In this document: one piece after another, positions 50,724-63,807 of the stretch
How positions within the stretch are numbered: position 1 is the stretch's first letter
How the letters are laid out: every line of letters begins with the position of its first letter
Assembly: GCA_009760855.2 (NCBI GenBank)
Contig: WPIO01000001.1
Span: 21,356,501-21,420,500, forward strand
DNA length: 64,000 nt
Direction: 5' to 3'
Origin: Cristatella mucedo
Taxonomy: Eukaryota > Bryozoa > Phylactolaemata > Cristatellidae
Notes under the pieces: model-generated
Database searches by the model: none
What the model was told of the DNA's origin: nothing
What the model saw: only the letters and a program-made list of their open reading frames with translations
Made by a program: the position numbers and the translations under genes

Positions 50724-51926
50724 TCAACCCATGTCCGCATTCCTAAGTAGGTCGTTGTATACCCTAAGCAATGCTGACTCTGTCGAGTGATTAGCTCTAA
50801 AGCCGGACTGGAACTTACTAGCAAGGTTGTAAGTTTCAATGTATGAATTCAGCTGGTCTGCTACGACCCTTTCCAGTGTCTTTGATAGAAATGGTAGACC
50901 GGAGACTAGGCGGTAGTTGCTCAAGTTCTCTTGGTCTAGTATTGCTTTCTTGAGGAGAGGCCTGACTACAGCTTTTTTGAAAGGTGCTGGGACATGACCT
51001 GAGGCCAATGACATATTAACGATGTTAGTTATGCATGGCAGCAGTAGATCAATGCAATGTAGGAGCAGAACAGTGGGAATAGGGTCCAGAGGACTTGTTG
51101 TCTTCTTTGATTGAGATACGAACTTTAGGACTAGATCACTAGTGACCTGCTTAAATGCAGACATTGAGGTGCAGTCAGAAACCGAGGAACAGCATTCTAG
51201 TGGGGAGGTTGTCATCGCAGGGATGGATTTCCTGATCTTGTCTATCTTCTGCGCAAAGAATCGAGAGAAGCGATCGGCTAGATCATCATTAGGATCATCA
51301 GGTAAGGAGCTAATCTGGGAACGGTTGAGGAGATGGTTTATTGTCGACATCAGCATTTTTGGATTGTGCATCTGTGATTCAACAATGTTTTTATAAAAGC
51401 TAGACTTGGCCTTTGCTAGGATCGATTGGTACGACCTACAGTAGTCTTCATATGCCTGTCGATGGAGAGTTAGTCCGGATCTTTTGTATGCTTTTTCAAG
51501 CTTTCGTTTAGTAGACCTGGCTAGTTTAATGTCTGTGGTAAACCATAGGCCGTCTGGGCGGGGACGCACAGTGCGCTTTGTCAGAGGTGCAAACTCGTCG
51601 AGCGTGTCGGCTAGTGTCGTGTTGTAGCTATCTACCAATGATGACAGATCGGAGGGAGGACTGAGCAGCAGAGGTGAAACAGATATTCTCGCACGGACAG
51701 CATCGATGTCAAGGGTCTTGAGGTTTCGCGACTCACAGGTAATTTTAGAGGAGGATGTGGGCACACACTGTAGATTGAATGAGATCTGCATGTGGTCAGA
51801 TAAGCAGGATTTGGTAATAATTGGTGATGACAAAGTGCAGTTGTATGAGAAAATCTGGTCGAGAGTGTGACCCTTGATGTGGGTAGGGCCATGCACATGA
51901 GCCGCAAGAGGCAATGAGTCAGTCAA
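50724..51926 (-). pseudogene. L2-A ORF2, endonuclease C-terminus and RT N-terminus
   Basis: 400-aa frame from GHTLDQIFS of the endonuclease through the linker to RT fingers (RPLLKKAILDQENLSNYRLV, LPFLSKTLERVVADQL, FQSGFRANHSTES). It ends in TGA directly before RT motif A, in the same position as in two other copies. Confidence 0.88.
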
Positions 51927-52360
51927 TGCACAAAATTCGGTGCTGAAGCGTCAGATAAGTTATCAAAGTGAACGTTGAAATCACCCATAACGAGGAAGGA
52001 TCGATTTCTTGCACACAGAATCGAAATGAGATCTGAGAAATCTGAGATAAAGGAGGATTAGGTACCTGGTGGGCGATAGACTACTGCCACTATCGGTAGC
52101 TTGTTTTCGGGTGAGACCGAGACAATTTATTCAAAAGACTGCTTCGAGGGTACTGCAAATGGCTTGAAGTTGAATTTCGAGCGCACGATAATAGCAACTC
52201 CACCTCCAGCTTTTATTGATCTATGGGTGTGAAAGAAAGATTCCAAAATAATATCAGTTATGTGAAAAGGCACACAATCAAGCAGCGGCAAAGAGCAGGC
52301 AAATACTGACAGTAATTGTGGTGACCGATCAAATATATGTTGTGCTAGATTTAGCACATG

Positions 52361-53264
52361 TTATGCACCATGTTAATGCACAATGTTAAACACACAGTTA
52401 TGCATAAGACCAACATACAAAGAATTATTTGTAATAAGTTGTTGTCGAATTTATATGCCTTGCAGACAGAAGTTATCTTGAATATTCGGAGACGATCTCT
52501 TCAAATTGGTGCAGCTGATGGCGAAGTGCCAATATCCACCGCTCACCATCATTTATCAGGTGGTTATTGTTCGCAGGCAGACAAAGAATGTCGATGTAAG
52601 GCGAGATCAAATTCGTGAAATGACAGAATGCACCACAGGAGCTTTCACGGGGGTTTTACCGTCGAAGGTTTTAATATCTGGTGTCTGCCTGTCTGTATCG
52701 TATGTACTCGATCGATAAAGGATATTGCCAGAATATGCAACCAATGAGTCCTGCATGGCATCGAAACGCGTATGATCAATATACCAAAAATATCGCTCGT
52801 AGTTCAGTATGCCAGCAAAGAGATAATCCGGGCCTGTAGATTTATTAAAGCCCTTCATTCACTTCCTGTCAGACTCACGCTGTGTTAACCAAGTAATGGC
52901 ACGTTCTACACAAGGTATCACAAATAACGGACCGCCGTCAGAAGACATGGCGAACGGTGACCAGCTAAATCAGCCAGATTGTAACTTACATTCATTATTC
53001 GTGGTTCTGAATGGTAGGGGCTTGCTGCCGATTATTTGATAATCTATGGCCGAGGCAGCATACAAGCCTACGCCATGCAATAGGCAGCCAATGGTGAGTC
53101 TGGAGTCGGCATCGGCATTTGACCTTATTAGAGCTCTAGGTCATGCACTCAGCGGCGTACATCCTGGCCGCTGTTGAGCACCGGTAACCCTCCGCTGCTG
53201 TCAAATGTACTTGTCTACATTATATATGCACTTTGTATTTTAAGATAGGGGGCGCTCTTCGTCG
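52361..53264. other. Intergenic, nothing recognised
   Basis: Unassigned sequence next to the truncated L2-A 5' end. Confidence 0.45.
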
Positions 53265-53395
53265 CTGCCATGTTCCGCTACTGTTGGCATACCAGTGTGC
53301 ATTGATGCTGCAACTACAAGTCGTTAGCTGTTATACAAGGTGCTTCTCACGCGTCGGCTGGGACTAGCGCTATTACGAGCGCTGTGTTTGCGGCC
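53265..53395 (+). repeat. Uncharacterised interspersed repeat, copy 2
   Basis: Diverged match to 3225-3372, same orientation, ending ATTACGAGCGCTGTGTTTGC. Confidence 0.5.
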
Positions 53396-56300
53396 TGGTT
53401 TTCCCCGGCACTGAAACCTGTACATCAAGTTTACAACACTATGTGTGGCTGCATGAGATTAATTCAGCACACTATCAGTTCATCTGTCATTGTACCTGTT
53501 TAAATGGCTTGAAGACGCCAATCTCCGAACGAGACTCAAATTCACCTTCTGCAACCAAGACTCTGAACAGTCAATATAGCCCAGCCTTTTCTATCGAGGC
53601 GCGACCTCATCTTTTGCTGAAGCAATGGTAATACTTGAAGTATGCACTTTAACACTTGGAGATACCGCAGAAGCCAAGCATACCTAAGACAGCGTACGTA
53701 GAGACCACCAGGTAAGTCTCTGAGCAGGCCAGCTGTGGCAGATTGCAATTACTCACGGATCCACTAATAGTGTCAACTGACACAAGCCGCCAGTGCAAGA
53801 AACTTCCTAAGTATCGTCAGGTAGCTCGTCTGACATAACTTTATAACTACAGGGATTCAGCTGAGCTTTATAGCGACAGGGATTAAGCTGACAGGTGTTC
53901 TGCAGCGCTTATGTTAGAAATGACACAAAATATTGTCGAATTGAAGAGCTCATGCAATAAAGCAGCTTGACTCGACGTACACCGGCCGAAATTTTATTTG
54001 ACACAGGCTTCAGTCGTGACGAATTCTTAATTGCCGTGCTTAATTAGATGCGTACGCTTTCTCGAGGCACTAACTCAGCGAGAAGAGATTCTGTGCAATT
54101 TCTAGTAAAAAAAATCACGAAACTCAACAATGCGTTGTTACACTAGCAGTAAGTAGCTTCAGATGGGCCAGCCTTGCGCTATTAGCGATTACGTTACTGC
54201 ACACACATAATCATCTGGCGTGACACATGAGCTGAGTACCCCATGAATCAACGAGCCAGTTGCACAAGGGTAGCTCAAGCCTTATCATCGGCAATAAACA
54301 CGTATAGCGCTTCTGAAGCTGCATTATTTGCTTCGGTCTTGATATTGTTGTCTTTATTTTTCTTACATTGAGTTCTTTTAATTATATTTTCTGATTTTCA
54401 ATAGTTTCGAGCAGCATCGTGACCAACTTTTTATCTTTTGCAATATTGTGTACACAACTCTTGCTATCTCGATTGAATAACAGTTCCTGTGCTTCTGGTT
54501 TACGCCTCGTCTTCAGAAGCAGCAAAATCCATGCCTTTTAACCTTCCGCAATCGACAATAAATTTTGACGCCTTAGACGGTCTTGCAGAAGTCTGCTGTG
54601 CACAAAGTCAACAGTCATGTCATTCATGACCCCGATTTCGAGAGTCCTTGTCAGTACTCAATTGAATCATTAGGAAAGAGGCTCAGAACAAATCAATTCC
54701 TCCGTCAGCATTTCGCCTCCAACCTATTGCTGATTAGAAAGCGGCTTAAAATTGTTTAAATACTTCGCTACGCTGGCTCTCATTCGGTTATGCGGACAGA
54801 GCTGCTAATGAGATGCAGACGGTTCATCAACGTTCTCGCAGCACAGTGGGCCTTTAATTTCTGCAGCAGTAGCAACATTGCCTATGTTCGTAACTTATGA
54901 AAGCAGAGTCTGAATGAGCTTCAAAGCAGGGGTCTCCTCACGCGAACGTCATAATCAGGCTTCGCGTGTATGATAGCGGCCGTCTACTGTGCCTCTTAAA
55001 CATGCTAGGCTATATGATTGCCCAACTAATAAGGATGGCGGAAGGATAGTTGCCGATGCAGAATACATTTCCTTTGGCACTCCAAAGTGGAAAATCTCAC
55101 CAGCGGTAAGTTTCTCCTGCCTGACGATTCCAGTGAACGAAGAGCCTGGGCCCATAACCTGATAATGGGCGAATTATGTGGACGCCATTCGCGAGGAGCC
55201 GAAGCCCAAAATAATTGATCATGGCGGCATTAGATAGATCAAGCTAGGGCCAAGAAAGGACAGGAATGACTATAGAGGTCGTTACCAGTCTAATATATAG
55301 CTCTAGATTTAGCATGACATCCAAGATGATGCATAGAGCGAGCGCCAAAAGTATCGTGTGTTATTTGAACTTCTGATGCTGAATGTATCATTTCGGCTAA
55401 AAAAATGTTCTTTTGAAGCCATCGGGATGACCTTAAAAAAAATCTATCTGATTGCGAAACGCCACTTTTATCACTGGAGAAATTTGATTCGGGTAGCTCA
55501 AAAATGCATAGTCAAACAAGACTTCAATAGAGAGTTGTTCTGCGAAACCAAAATTATACTATAATTCGTGCGAAAGGGTAATATAGGCCAAGCATCTGAA
55601 ATGGCGCAGTTTTAGTTACAGCAGTTAATTAAGCTATGGAATTAGAGAAAGTTGATTCAGCCAAAGAAGAATCCCGCGTGAGTAGTTGTAGAAAATTGGA
55701 AAGACCCCGAGTCATCGTGAACTTGAAATCGCAAGGTGTCTTGTGGCTTTCGTTTTCAGTGGCAGCACATGAATAATCAGGCGGTAGCTAACAGTCGCTC
55801 ATTCAAGTATCGGTCCGTACCCGAAGATTTTCAAGGTTTGTAAAAACCAACATTAGTTCACACGGCTAGAGACTGCGTATACCAACTTTTAATTGCTCCT
55901 TTTCCATATCGCATTTCAATCATTATTCACTTATTGCAACTAGGCAATTGCCCGACAGCTTCTCCCATAAGTTGCAGGAAGTGAATGCACGCGTGATTCT
56001 CGACGGATCGCTCGCTGCTCCGTTCGAGCTAAGGACGTTGCACCGTACCGTAAGATTTACAGCAGATGACATGCTCAGTTTGGCACCGATTGTTTCGTCG
56101 TATGCTCACAAAAATATGGACTCCGTCAGAGGCACTACTTTGCACCAGAGGATCATCACCTCCCGGCGATGCACCAGTGAGGATACGGAATTTAACAAAA
56201 AAGAATAATTTCAACGTTGTAGCCTGTTTATTCACTATATGTATGTACATGTTTATGTTGGTGACATTCAGAAGCTTTAATTTAAAAAAAATTAATATAT

Positions 56301-56481
56301 AAAGCTATTTACAGTGTACTGTATGTATTTTGCATACGTACTGACAATGCAATTGCTTTGTGATTGGTAATGAGCCTTCGAAATCATGTCATAGAGGATG
56401 GTAGAGAGTTAGAGGACATCTTGTTTCCAAAGTTGTTGTAGATTAAAATCACCATATCTTCCACCATGTCATTACGGTTTT

Positions 56482-56485
<4 letters not shown>
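53396..56485. other. Intergenic, nothing recognised
   Basis: Three kilobases with only short chance open frames. Confidence 0.5.

Positions 56486-56486
<1 letters not shown>

Positions 56487-56545
<59 letters not shown>
56487..56545. repeat. (TA)n microsatellite
   Basis: Uninterrupted TA run of about 58 bp. Confidence 0.97.
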
Positions 56546-56546
<1 letters not shown>

Positions 56547-58600
56547 CATGTCCATCGAAATGTGTACAAGATGGCGCCGACCAGCACTTAGCGAGGGAAG
56601 TCCACTTGATATACCACCTCCTGTCGGTACTCGTCGCCTGGCCTTAGCATCAACGAGGCCACGCTGGCCGCTGATGTCTAAAGCGATCAGAATAAAGTCA
56701 CCCGAATGTCATTGGTGCAGATCTCGGCATGAAAACGCTAATGCCTGTGAGACAGCTCAAACTAGCAGCTTTTTCGGGCAGTCCGCATCCAGCATGGCAC
56801 TTCGAACGAGCACTAGTGCAAGGTAGCTGTACCTCAGTGAATATGGGAAACTGCTGTGGCTGCATGATGAGACCCGGAACGCCGCTGTACAGCCGCTGCG
56901 AGCGACTGCTCTTGCCAGCAGTTACTTCTCCTCTTTGCATATGAGGAAGAAGAAAACGAATGGCTGGTTGATCAGAATATATTCGGATCGTAATTGGTAC
57001 CGCTTCATGCGAAACTCTAAAAGGCGAGAGAGTGAATCACGCGACACTTGATTGGAGAACACGTCGCATTCGCTATTTGCGTATATTTTTTGTAGGGAAT
57101 GAGGAATTATTAGAATGTCAAACCTGTCGCAGAAATTTGTGTGTGTCCCTGTTAAATCAGTGAGTGTGAAGAGCTGTTTGCGCTCGTGAGTTAGTCCGAA
57201 TAATGTTAAACCAGGATACGTCCTCGTTTTAAGACTAATTAAAAGATTTCTTCAAGCAGCTGATAAGCTGCCAGAAGAAATTTGTGCAAGGATGAATAAT
57301 TATTTATTCCTGTAATTTATCCTTGGACAATGTTAGAAAAAAATTAGTAAGTATGCTCTTAACGCTTTTTTTATTTATAATAGGTGCTGGGGCTAATAAT
57401 AATCTCGAAAATTATGAATATAATTGTCGTGAACTTATATTAAGAGACACTAATAAGTCTGAATTACAATCTTATGTAAAAAGTTAACAACGAATAGATG
57501 CATTTTAACAATAATTTATATTATTTGTAGTAAACAAATCTTACGAGATTTCGTTTTATTAAAGCACCGATTCAATTTTTCTAGTATGGCACAACAGGTA
57601 AAAGCCACTGTGAATAGATTTCATTTTCTGTTCGTCGCCTAGAGGATTCTGCTAATCAGTTCACGCCACTATAACTCAAATTAGTGAAGCTCAATTAATG
57701 CTTGCCTACAACGCAGCACAGTGCTTATAATGTATCCGCAAAATTTCTCGGCATTCCGCGGGAGTGCTCTCGCGGGAGAAAATGGGCAGAAAAGTTTAGG
57801 CCCAGGACTAGATGCTGGAGCTGCACACTTGAGTTGCTGCTTGGTAGTCTGCAGCTTAATTTTCAGAAGCGCAGACCTGGGATGACACAGATCAGATAGC
57901 TACGCTCTAATCGCAGAGTTTTGTACTGTACAATCTTCATTTGAGTAGCATCCATCCAATATTCGCAAGTGAATCACATCACGTTCTTTGGCGCTGGCGT
58001 TCGTTGCCGGGTGGAAGTTTGCAGTCCATTTTCAGTGATAGCGCTAGTGAAACGCCGCCTAATTTGACAGAGACACTCTCCACAAACAGATCGCTTAGTA
58101 GTATTGGAACTGTTTGAGCGCGACAGGTTCTGAATTGCAATGTCTGCTGCTGTTGGTTGTGGGGCCAGTACGTTGGCGTAGAAATAAATGTGGAAGGCAC
58201 CTGACCTACTGATTTGGTCGTTTCCCCTCAAGCGACGTAAGTAGGACTGATGCGAATGCTTACAATAACGGTACCTAACTGTATAAAAAAAAGCAGACTC
58301 TGCCTTATAATTTCATCCTGGATCGCTTGCGCACGAAATCAGCAATGGCTCCCTTCGGGCAAGGCGTACCTTTCTAAGGAATGCGGCCAGCTCGAGGCCC
58401 ACTTTTCATTAAAACCCGTTAGTGTACCTACATTTATCGTGCTCCATGTGCACGCAAAAGTTCTTTAAATATGAACAGACCACAATCACCCATTGAATCA
58501 GAAATTACAGTTCGACGGAAAGTAATTCTCGGTCATCGCACGAATGCGTGGAGGGGGCTTCGAGATCGTCGCTTAGTGGTGCAAATTAAAGTTGTGGCTG
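56546..58600. other. Intergenic, nothing recognised
   Basis: No supported exon or repeat. Confidence 0.45.
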
Positions 58601-58623
58601 TCAATTTTTACTCGAGGCGCTGT

Positions 58624-59425
58624 CTAGAAAACCGGAAAAAGTACTTGCTGAGCGAGCAGTCTCTTTCCCGTCGGACCAGCGACACGATAAGTGAGATCGA
58701 GATCGGTGCCGCTCAGCTGCACGGCGCTCAATGCCGTCCTTATACTCTGCGCCGTCGGCGAAGTCCACGTCGTTGCATACAAGGGCGTCGTGTGCGAGTC
58801 GAGAAGCCCTGTAATAGGAGCGCTCTCGCGAGCCGCGCTTCGGTACTTATTGATGAAAAGGGCGCAGACGGCGGCGGCGTCGACAGCAAACGAGGAAGAG
58901 GAGACATTTTCGGTAGACTGCACGACTGCGCCGCCGCGGAGTGGCGCTCGGCAGCCGGTCAGTCGCCGCCTTAACGCGGCGGCCCGCAGCGACTGCCTCT
59001 CATCCACCGCGGAGCCATTCCGTAGCAACGTACCCGAAGGACCGGCGAGTAGAGATTGGTTTGACGACGATATCATCACCGTGTGGCCATCTAGGGTAGG
59101 TGAGTCCTTAAAGGACACGCGACCGCGGCCGGTAAATCGTGCAGCCCGTGCGAGCGTTGAGAAAGGAAATAAGGCGCCGCAGCGCAGCCCCAAAAAGCCC
59201 GTGGCGCGCGGCAAGCCGCGTTGCTTACCGACAGAGAGCGCACTACGACGGAGGCGCGGGGAAATAAGCGAGCATAGTAAGGCGCGCCAAGCTGAAGAGC
59301 AACGGTCCACAGAACAACGACGGACAGCTGTAGTCCACACTGCTTGCGGACCTGGCTTCCTCAGGTTCGCCGGCCGCCAGGAAGGCGCCTTTTTGCTGCG
59401 GTCAACTAGGTGCGTGATGACGGCG
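58624..59425. other. CpG-rich segment open on both strands
   Basis: + strand frame 58691-59731 reads about 245 aa before entering (TA)n; it includes an acidic-to-basic part ([33 protein letters not shown]). The - strand frame over the same DNA is similarly long. No domain recognised on either. It could be a first exon or CpG island; the coding strand cannot be decided. Confidence 0.35.
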
Positions 59426-59427
59426 GA

Positions 59428-59433
59428 TATACA

Positions 59434-59471
<38 letters not shown>

Positions 59472-59563
59472 TCAAACACACACATATATATACATACACA
59501 TATATATACAGTATAGTTATAAGTATATATATATATATATACATACACACACACACACATATA

Positions 59564-59595
<32 letters not shown>

Positions 59596-59637
59596 CAATA
59601 TAGTTATAATTAAATATATATATATATATAATTATAT
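59428..59637. repeat. Complex (TA)n/(CA)n microsatellite
   Basis: TATATA runs mixed with ACACAC blocks, directly before the Tigger terminus. Confidence 0.95.
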
Positions 59638-60720
59638 GCAGTCAGCCCCGACTTACGATGTTTCGACTTGCCAGAATTTGGAGATTCAAACTCAGCCACG
59701 ATCACGCAAAAATTCAAAAATAAAAATGTAAATGTATCCAAGCAAACTTTCAAAATACGCGAGCGGTTTGTCAATGCCACAAACAGTAGGAAGAAAAAGA
59801 CGTCTGGAAACTATGCATTGAGCGTGATGAGGGCTGGTTTTTGCTTGCTTGACTTGCTAGAGGTAAGACGTGTTCAGAGTGATCTTGTGCGTTCTCGTGT
59901 TTTGTGTTGCGATTTTACCGTTCGCTACTTCGTTAATTATTTGCTACTATTTACTTCTATATTAGATATTGTGCTTATTTTGAGACGGCTGAAAAACGAA
60001 CAAGTAGCACAAGTCTCCTGCTGGTGGAGAAAAGAAGCAACACTTCTCTTAAGGAGAAGATAAACATCATACGGTAAAGAAAATGGCACGTCGGCGATCG
60101 CGTATTCGTGAGAAACTGGCTTATCCGCTTCTACCATCTCCACAATTCTGAAGGATGAACACAGAATTACTGATGCTGTGAAGTCTGCAGCTTCCACAAA
60201 ACCGAGAATCACCGTAGCAAAGAGAAGTTGGACAATCGAAGAGATCGGAGAAATTACTGGTCATGTGACTGGAACATGAGGATAAAAAACACCTGCCTCT
60301 AACGATGCTGATCATCCAAGCCGAAACGAGAAGCCTCTTCAAGGACCTCAAGAGACATCACAATCATCCAACCTGCGACCAAGGTTTTACAGCAAGCCAT
60401 TGCTGATTTGTTCGCTTCAGGAAACGCCATTCATTCCTCAGCATTAAAATCGCTAGCGAAGCTGCAAGAGCTACAAGAGCTGAAGGTACGGAGAAGTTTA
60501 AGGAGGATAAACTAATTTAGGAAGGCACTGTTTGCCGGAACAGAGTTTTTATCATGGATGAAACGGCGATTTCCTGGAAACACATTCCTGAGAGTTCGTA
60601 CATACACCAGCGAGAAAAATCCATGTCTGGCTTTCAAGGAAAGGCAGACATTGTTGATTGGAGAAACGCAGCAGGCTTCAAGCTGAAACCTTTCCTGATT
60701 TATCATTGTGCCACCCCCTG

Positions 60721-61195
60721 CATTAATAATATTAATACCTTGGTGTAACGCCCCCAGATAACTCTATCTCTATCTAGGCGGTTTAAATTTGCGGCAAAGT
60801 AAGCATAATTGAATGGTTATTGGCAGCATGCTAAGTGACAAAAAGCAAAACGTGATAAGAGGTGACACGCACAGGGTAAGCTTGCAAATATGGTTAGGGG
60901 CAGCATGCACAGTGTCAGCACGCATAGGCACATGAAAAACGAATCGTATGGACCCACTAAATGCTGTGGTAAATAGATCCGTTTTTAGCATTTCTTTAAA
61001 TGTGGTCACGCCAGGGTATGTCGTGACGCCAGTTAGAAGTGAATTCCAGGCTTTGGGAGCATACGAGCTAAAGGCTCGGTCTCCAAAGGATTTGAGGTAC
61101 TTACGATGTGTAGCTAAACGATTAGATTCCGAAAAGAGGGTGTTACGATTCGTAGCCTGGTGAGGGAGTAGATCTGATAGGATACTGCCATGACC
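60721..61195 (-). mobile_element. L2-A insertion in the Tigger transposase (first)
   Basis: Tail ATTAATAATATTAATA at 60721, 3' UTR, and RT C-terminus FGDRAFSSYAPKAWNSLLTG. Transposase coding resumes right after it. Confidence 0.9.
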
Positions 61196-61439
61196 AAAAA
61201 GCATGGATGGCAGCAGTGCTTTTTGAGGACTGTTTCCTGAAATGCTTAAAATTCTGACAGCAGAAATTTACTGCCGTGATAGGAACATTCACTTCAAAAT
61301 TATGACGATTTTGGATAATGCTCTAGGACATCCAAATCATCTTAGGGAGCTTGATACGAACGTTTGAGTTATTTTCATGCCACCAAACAAAACTTCTCTC
61401 ATATAAAGGTTGGATCAAGGTACCATAGTGTAGTTTGAG

Positions 61440-61704
61440 TGTAGGCCGGCTCCTCTAATGAGCCTGTGATGTGGCATGGACACTGGCCGGTAAGCGCTAG
61501 TGGCCAGATGGGGTGGATTCACCATCAGGATCGGCTGCTGCATAGTTGTGGTCCTCGATTAATCATCGGGGTCAACCGGAGGAGTGGAAGGAGACTCGAG
61601 TGTGAGAAGGGGGCGAAGGCAGTCGTGCGTCTTGCTGCTCCGTGCCTTGTACAATAAACCGTTGGCCTTGTTCTGGGCTAGCGTTCTCTATGCCGAACCA
61701 CACA
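61440..61704 (+). mobile_element. Possible solo LTR in the Tigger element
   Basis: A 265-bp block breaks the transposase between ...TIV.FEC and KAYYPRHY. It starts TGTAGGCCGG, ends ACCACACA and contains a polyadenylation-like CAATAAACC at about 61650. A target-site duplication is not evident. Confidence 0.4.
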
Positions 61705-62024
61705 TAGCTGCTCTTAAAGCATACTATCCGCGACATTACTTCGTTCAGGCAGTTGCAATAATGATAGGGGTATTATTACATTACGTGAACTTGACGAGAC
61801 TATAGCATCCTAAATGCCATCAAAAACATTCAATGTACGCGAGATGATGTGACGGTGATGTCTATGTACCGCAATTGAAAATGTTACGTGTATACGTGAA
61901 CGACTTTATGGGTTTTGACGAAGACTGTGAGGTGAAAGAAATTGGACAGAAAATTGAGAGACTGAGTAAACAGCTCGATGTTGATGTTAACACAGACAAC
62001 ATCGTCGAGCTCGTTGATAAAGAA

Positions 62025-63492
62025 GGTAATAATAATAATCATAATGCACTTGATAAAGCGCCCACAGAGAACTCAATCTCTCTCTCTAGGCGCTTTACAT
62101 TTGCTGCAAAGAGAAATGCAATTGAATGGTGAGTAATATCATGCTTGATAAACAAACAAATGAATAACATGGTTAGGGGTGACATGCACAGGGTCAGCCT
62201 GCAAATGTGGTTAGTGGCAGCATGCACAGTGTCAGCACGCATAAGCACATCAAGGACGAATCACAGGGACCCGCTAAATGCTGTCCTAAATAGGTGTGTT
62301 TTTAAGTTCTTTTTAAATGTGGTCAGGTCAGGGGATGTTCTGACGCAAGTCGGGAGGGAGTTCCAGGCTTTGGGAGCATACGAACTAAATGCACGGTCTC
62401 CAAAGGATTTGAGGTTTGTACGAGGTATTTCTAGACTGTTGGATTCCGAAAAGCGGGTGGTACGATGCTTGGCCTGATGGAGGAGTAAATCTGAAAGATA
62501 GGCTGGAGCTAAAGTATGAAGTGACCTAAAAGTGAGCGACAAAATGAAGTCAATCCGTTGCTTGACTGGTAGCCAGTGCAGGTCGGCGAGAAGTAGTGTA
62601 ATGTTGCAACTGCGACGCTCACGACAGACAAGCCTAGCTGCGTAATTTTGCACCAGCTGCAATCGCCTGATCGCACATGCTGGTAGGCCAGTAAGCAGTG
62701 AGTTGCAGAAGTCGAGATGGGATGTCACGAATGCATGGATTAACTTAGACGCGGTATCCTTATCTAAACAAGCCCGAATTTTAGCAATATTATGAAGCTG
62801 AAAATAGGCAGATTTGACCGTGGAGCTGATATGGTCGTCTAACGAGAGGTCGCTTTGGAATATGACACCTAGATTTCGAGCTGATTCAACAGGAGATATG
62901 CTGGCAGAGCCAATTTTGAGCGTCAGCCTTTCCAATTTCTGAATCACACTGGGTTTGCCCATAACTAGTAAGTTAGTTTTATCATAGTTTAGTTTCAGAA
63001 AATTTGCTGCCATCCGTGTGCGGATGTCATCAATACATGCAGCAAGTGAGTTGAGAGAATTCGAGGTGCCCAGAGGCTGTGAGGGATCAAAGCAAAGGTA
63101 CAACTGAATGTCATCCGCATAGAAGTGAAAGCCTAGATTGTGCTTGGCAATCACATCAGCAAGAGGGAGAGTATAAACCGTGAAAAGAACCGGACCTAGC
63201 ACTGAGCCCTGAGGTACTCCATATTTCAGAGGTACTTCAGATGATCTTTGTCCATTCACGTCAATACTCTAGAGTCTCCCTCTGAGATAGGACCTGAACC
63301 ACTGCAGAGCAGTGCCAGTGATGCCCAGGCGTGATGAGAGGCGCTTTAGAAGAACTTTGTGGTTGATGGTATCAAAAGCTGCCGAAAGATCGAGCAAAAC
63401 AAGCAGAGACACTCAACCCATGTCCGCATTCCTAAGTAGGTCGTTGTATACCCTAAGCAATGCTGACTCAGTGGAGTGATTAGCTCTAAAGC
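62025..63492 (-). mobile_element. L2-A insertion in the Tigger transposase (second), young copy
   Basis: Tail TAATAATAATAATCATAAT at 62026. 332-aa RT frame 63259-62261 includes YADD as FHFYADDIQLYLCF. It is nearly identical to 49337-50830 but has TAG at 63271-63269 (CAG in the other copy), the shared TGA at 63415-63413 and a 6-bp deletion. 5'-truncated at about 63492. Confidence 0.92.
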
Positions 63493-63807
63493 TAGAGTCA
63501 GTTGACTAATAAAAGATTGATAAAATTGATAGGAAAGGAAAAAAGAATGACGAAACTAGTGATGACGAATCTGAGGTGGTGTCATGAAAGTTTAACATCA
63601 ATGAAATGGCTGAGGTATTCTCCTCTATCGCTCATGGAATGAAGTTAATAGAAAAAATGAATGCAACTTCGAATGATATCCTAAAGTTATCAGGCAATTT
63701 AAGGATTCTCTTGCCTGGTATCGTGAAATCTTTCAAGAAAGAGAAAAATAAAGAAAACAGTCAAAGCTGGATTCGTATTTCATCACGGTAGAAACGAGTG
63801 GAAAAAA

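Larger units (their letters stand above)
49337..52360 (-). mobile_element. L2-A retrotransposon, longest copy (APE endonuclease + RT)
   Basis: Runs on the - strand. 5'-truncated APE endonuclease: AGGGVAIIVRS, AVVYRPPGT, SFLVMGDFNVHFDN, GHTLDQIFS, SDHMQISF. Then the RT with FRANHSTESALL, motif A LLDPSTAFDTIDH, YGVPQGSVLGP and catalytic YADD (about 50432-50421), and the C-terminal FGDRAFSSYAPKAWNSLPTC. The 3' UTR ends in (TTA)n at 49337. Two large frames (51926-50724 and 50723-49569) are separated only by TGA at 50726-50724. The APE part has further stops or shifts near 52130-51920. Confidence 0.93.
59639..63791 (+). mobile_element. Tigger/pogo DNA transposon, decayed and nested
   Basis: Left end CAGTCAGCCCCGACTTACG at 59639. 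Decayed transposase pieces follow: SLKEKINIIR (N-terminal CENP-B-like HTH, ~60048), MDETAISWKHIPESSYIHQR and GKADIVDWRNAAGFKLKPFL (60554-60710), KAWMAAVLFEDC and LDNALGHPNHLRELD (61195-61370), KAYYPRHYFVQAVA (~61712), ILNAIKNIQCTRDDVTVMSM then NDFMGFDEDCEVKEIGQKIE (61805-62030), and the tail EMAEVFSSIAHGMKLIEKMN to KEKNKENSQS (63603-63770). Three insertions interrupt it. The family name rests on the DDE motif pattern. Confidence 0.85.

Noticed and set aside
49569-51926. Host protein gene on the - strand
   Set aside because: The motifs are L2-type endonuclease/RT and the DNA is repeated elsewhere in the window.
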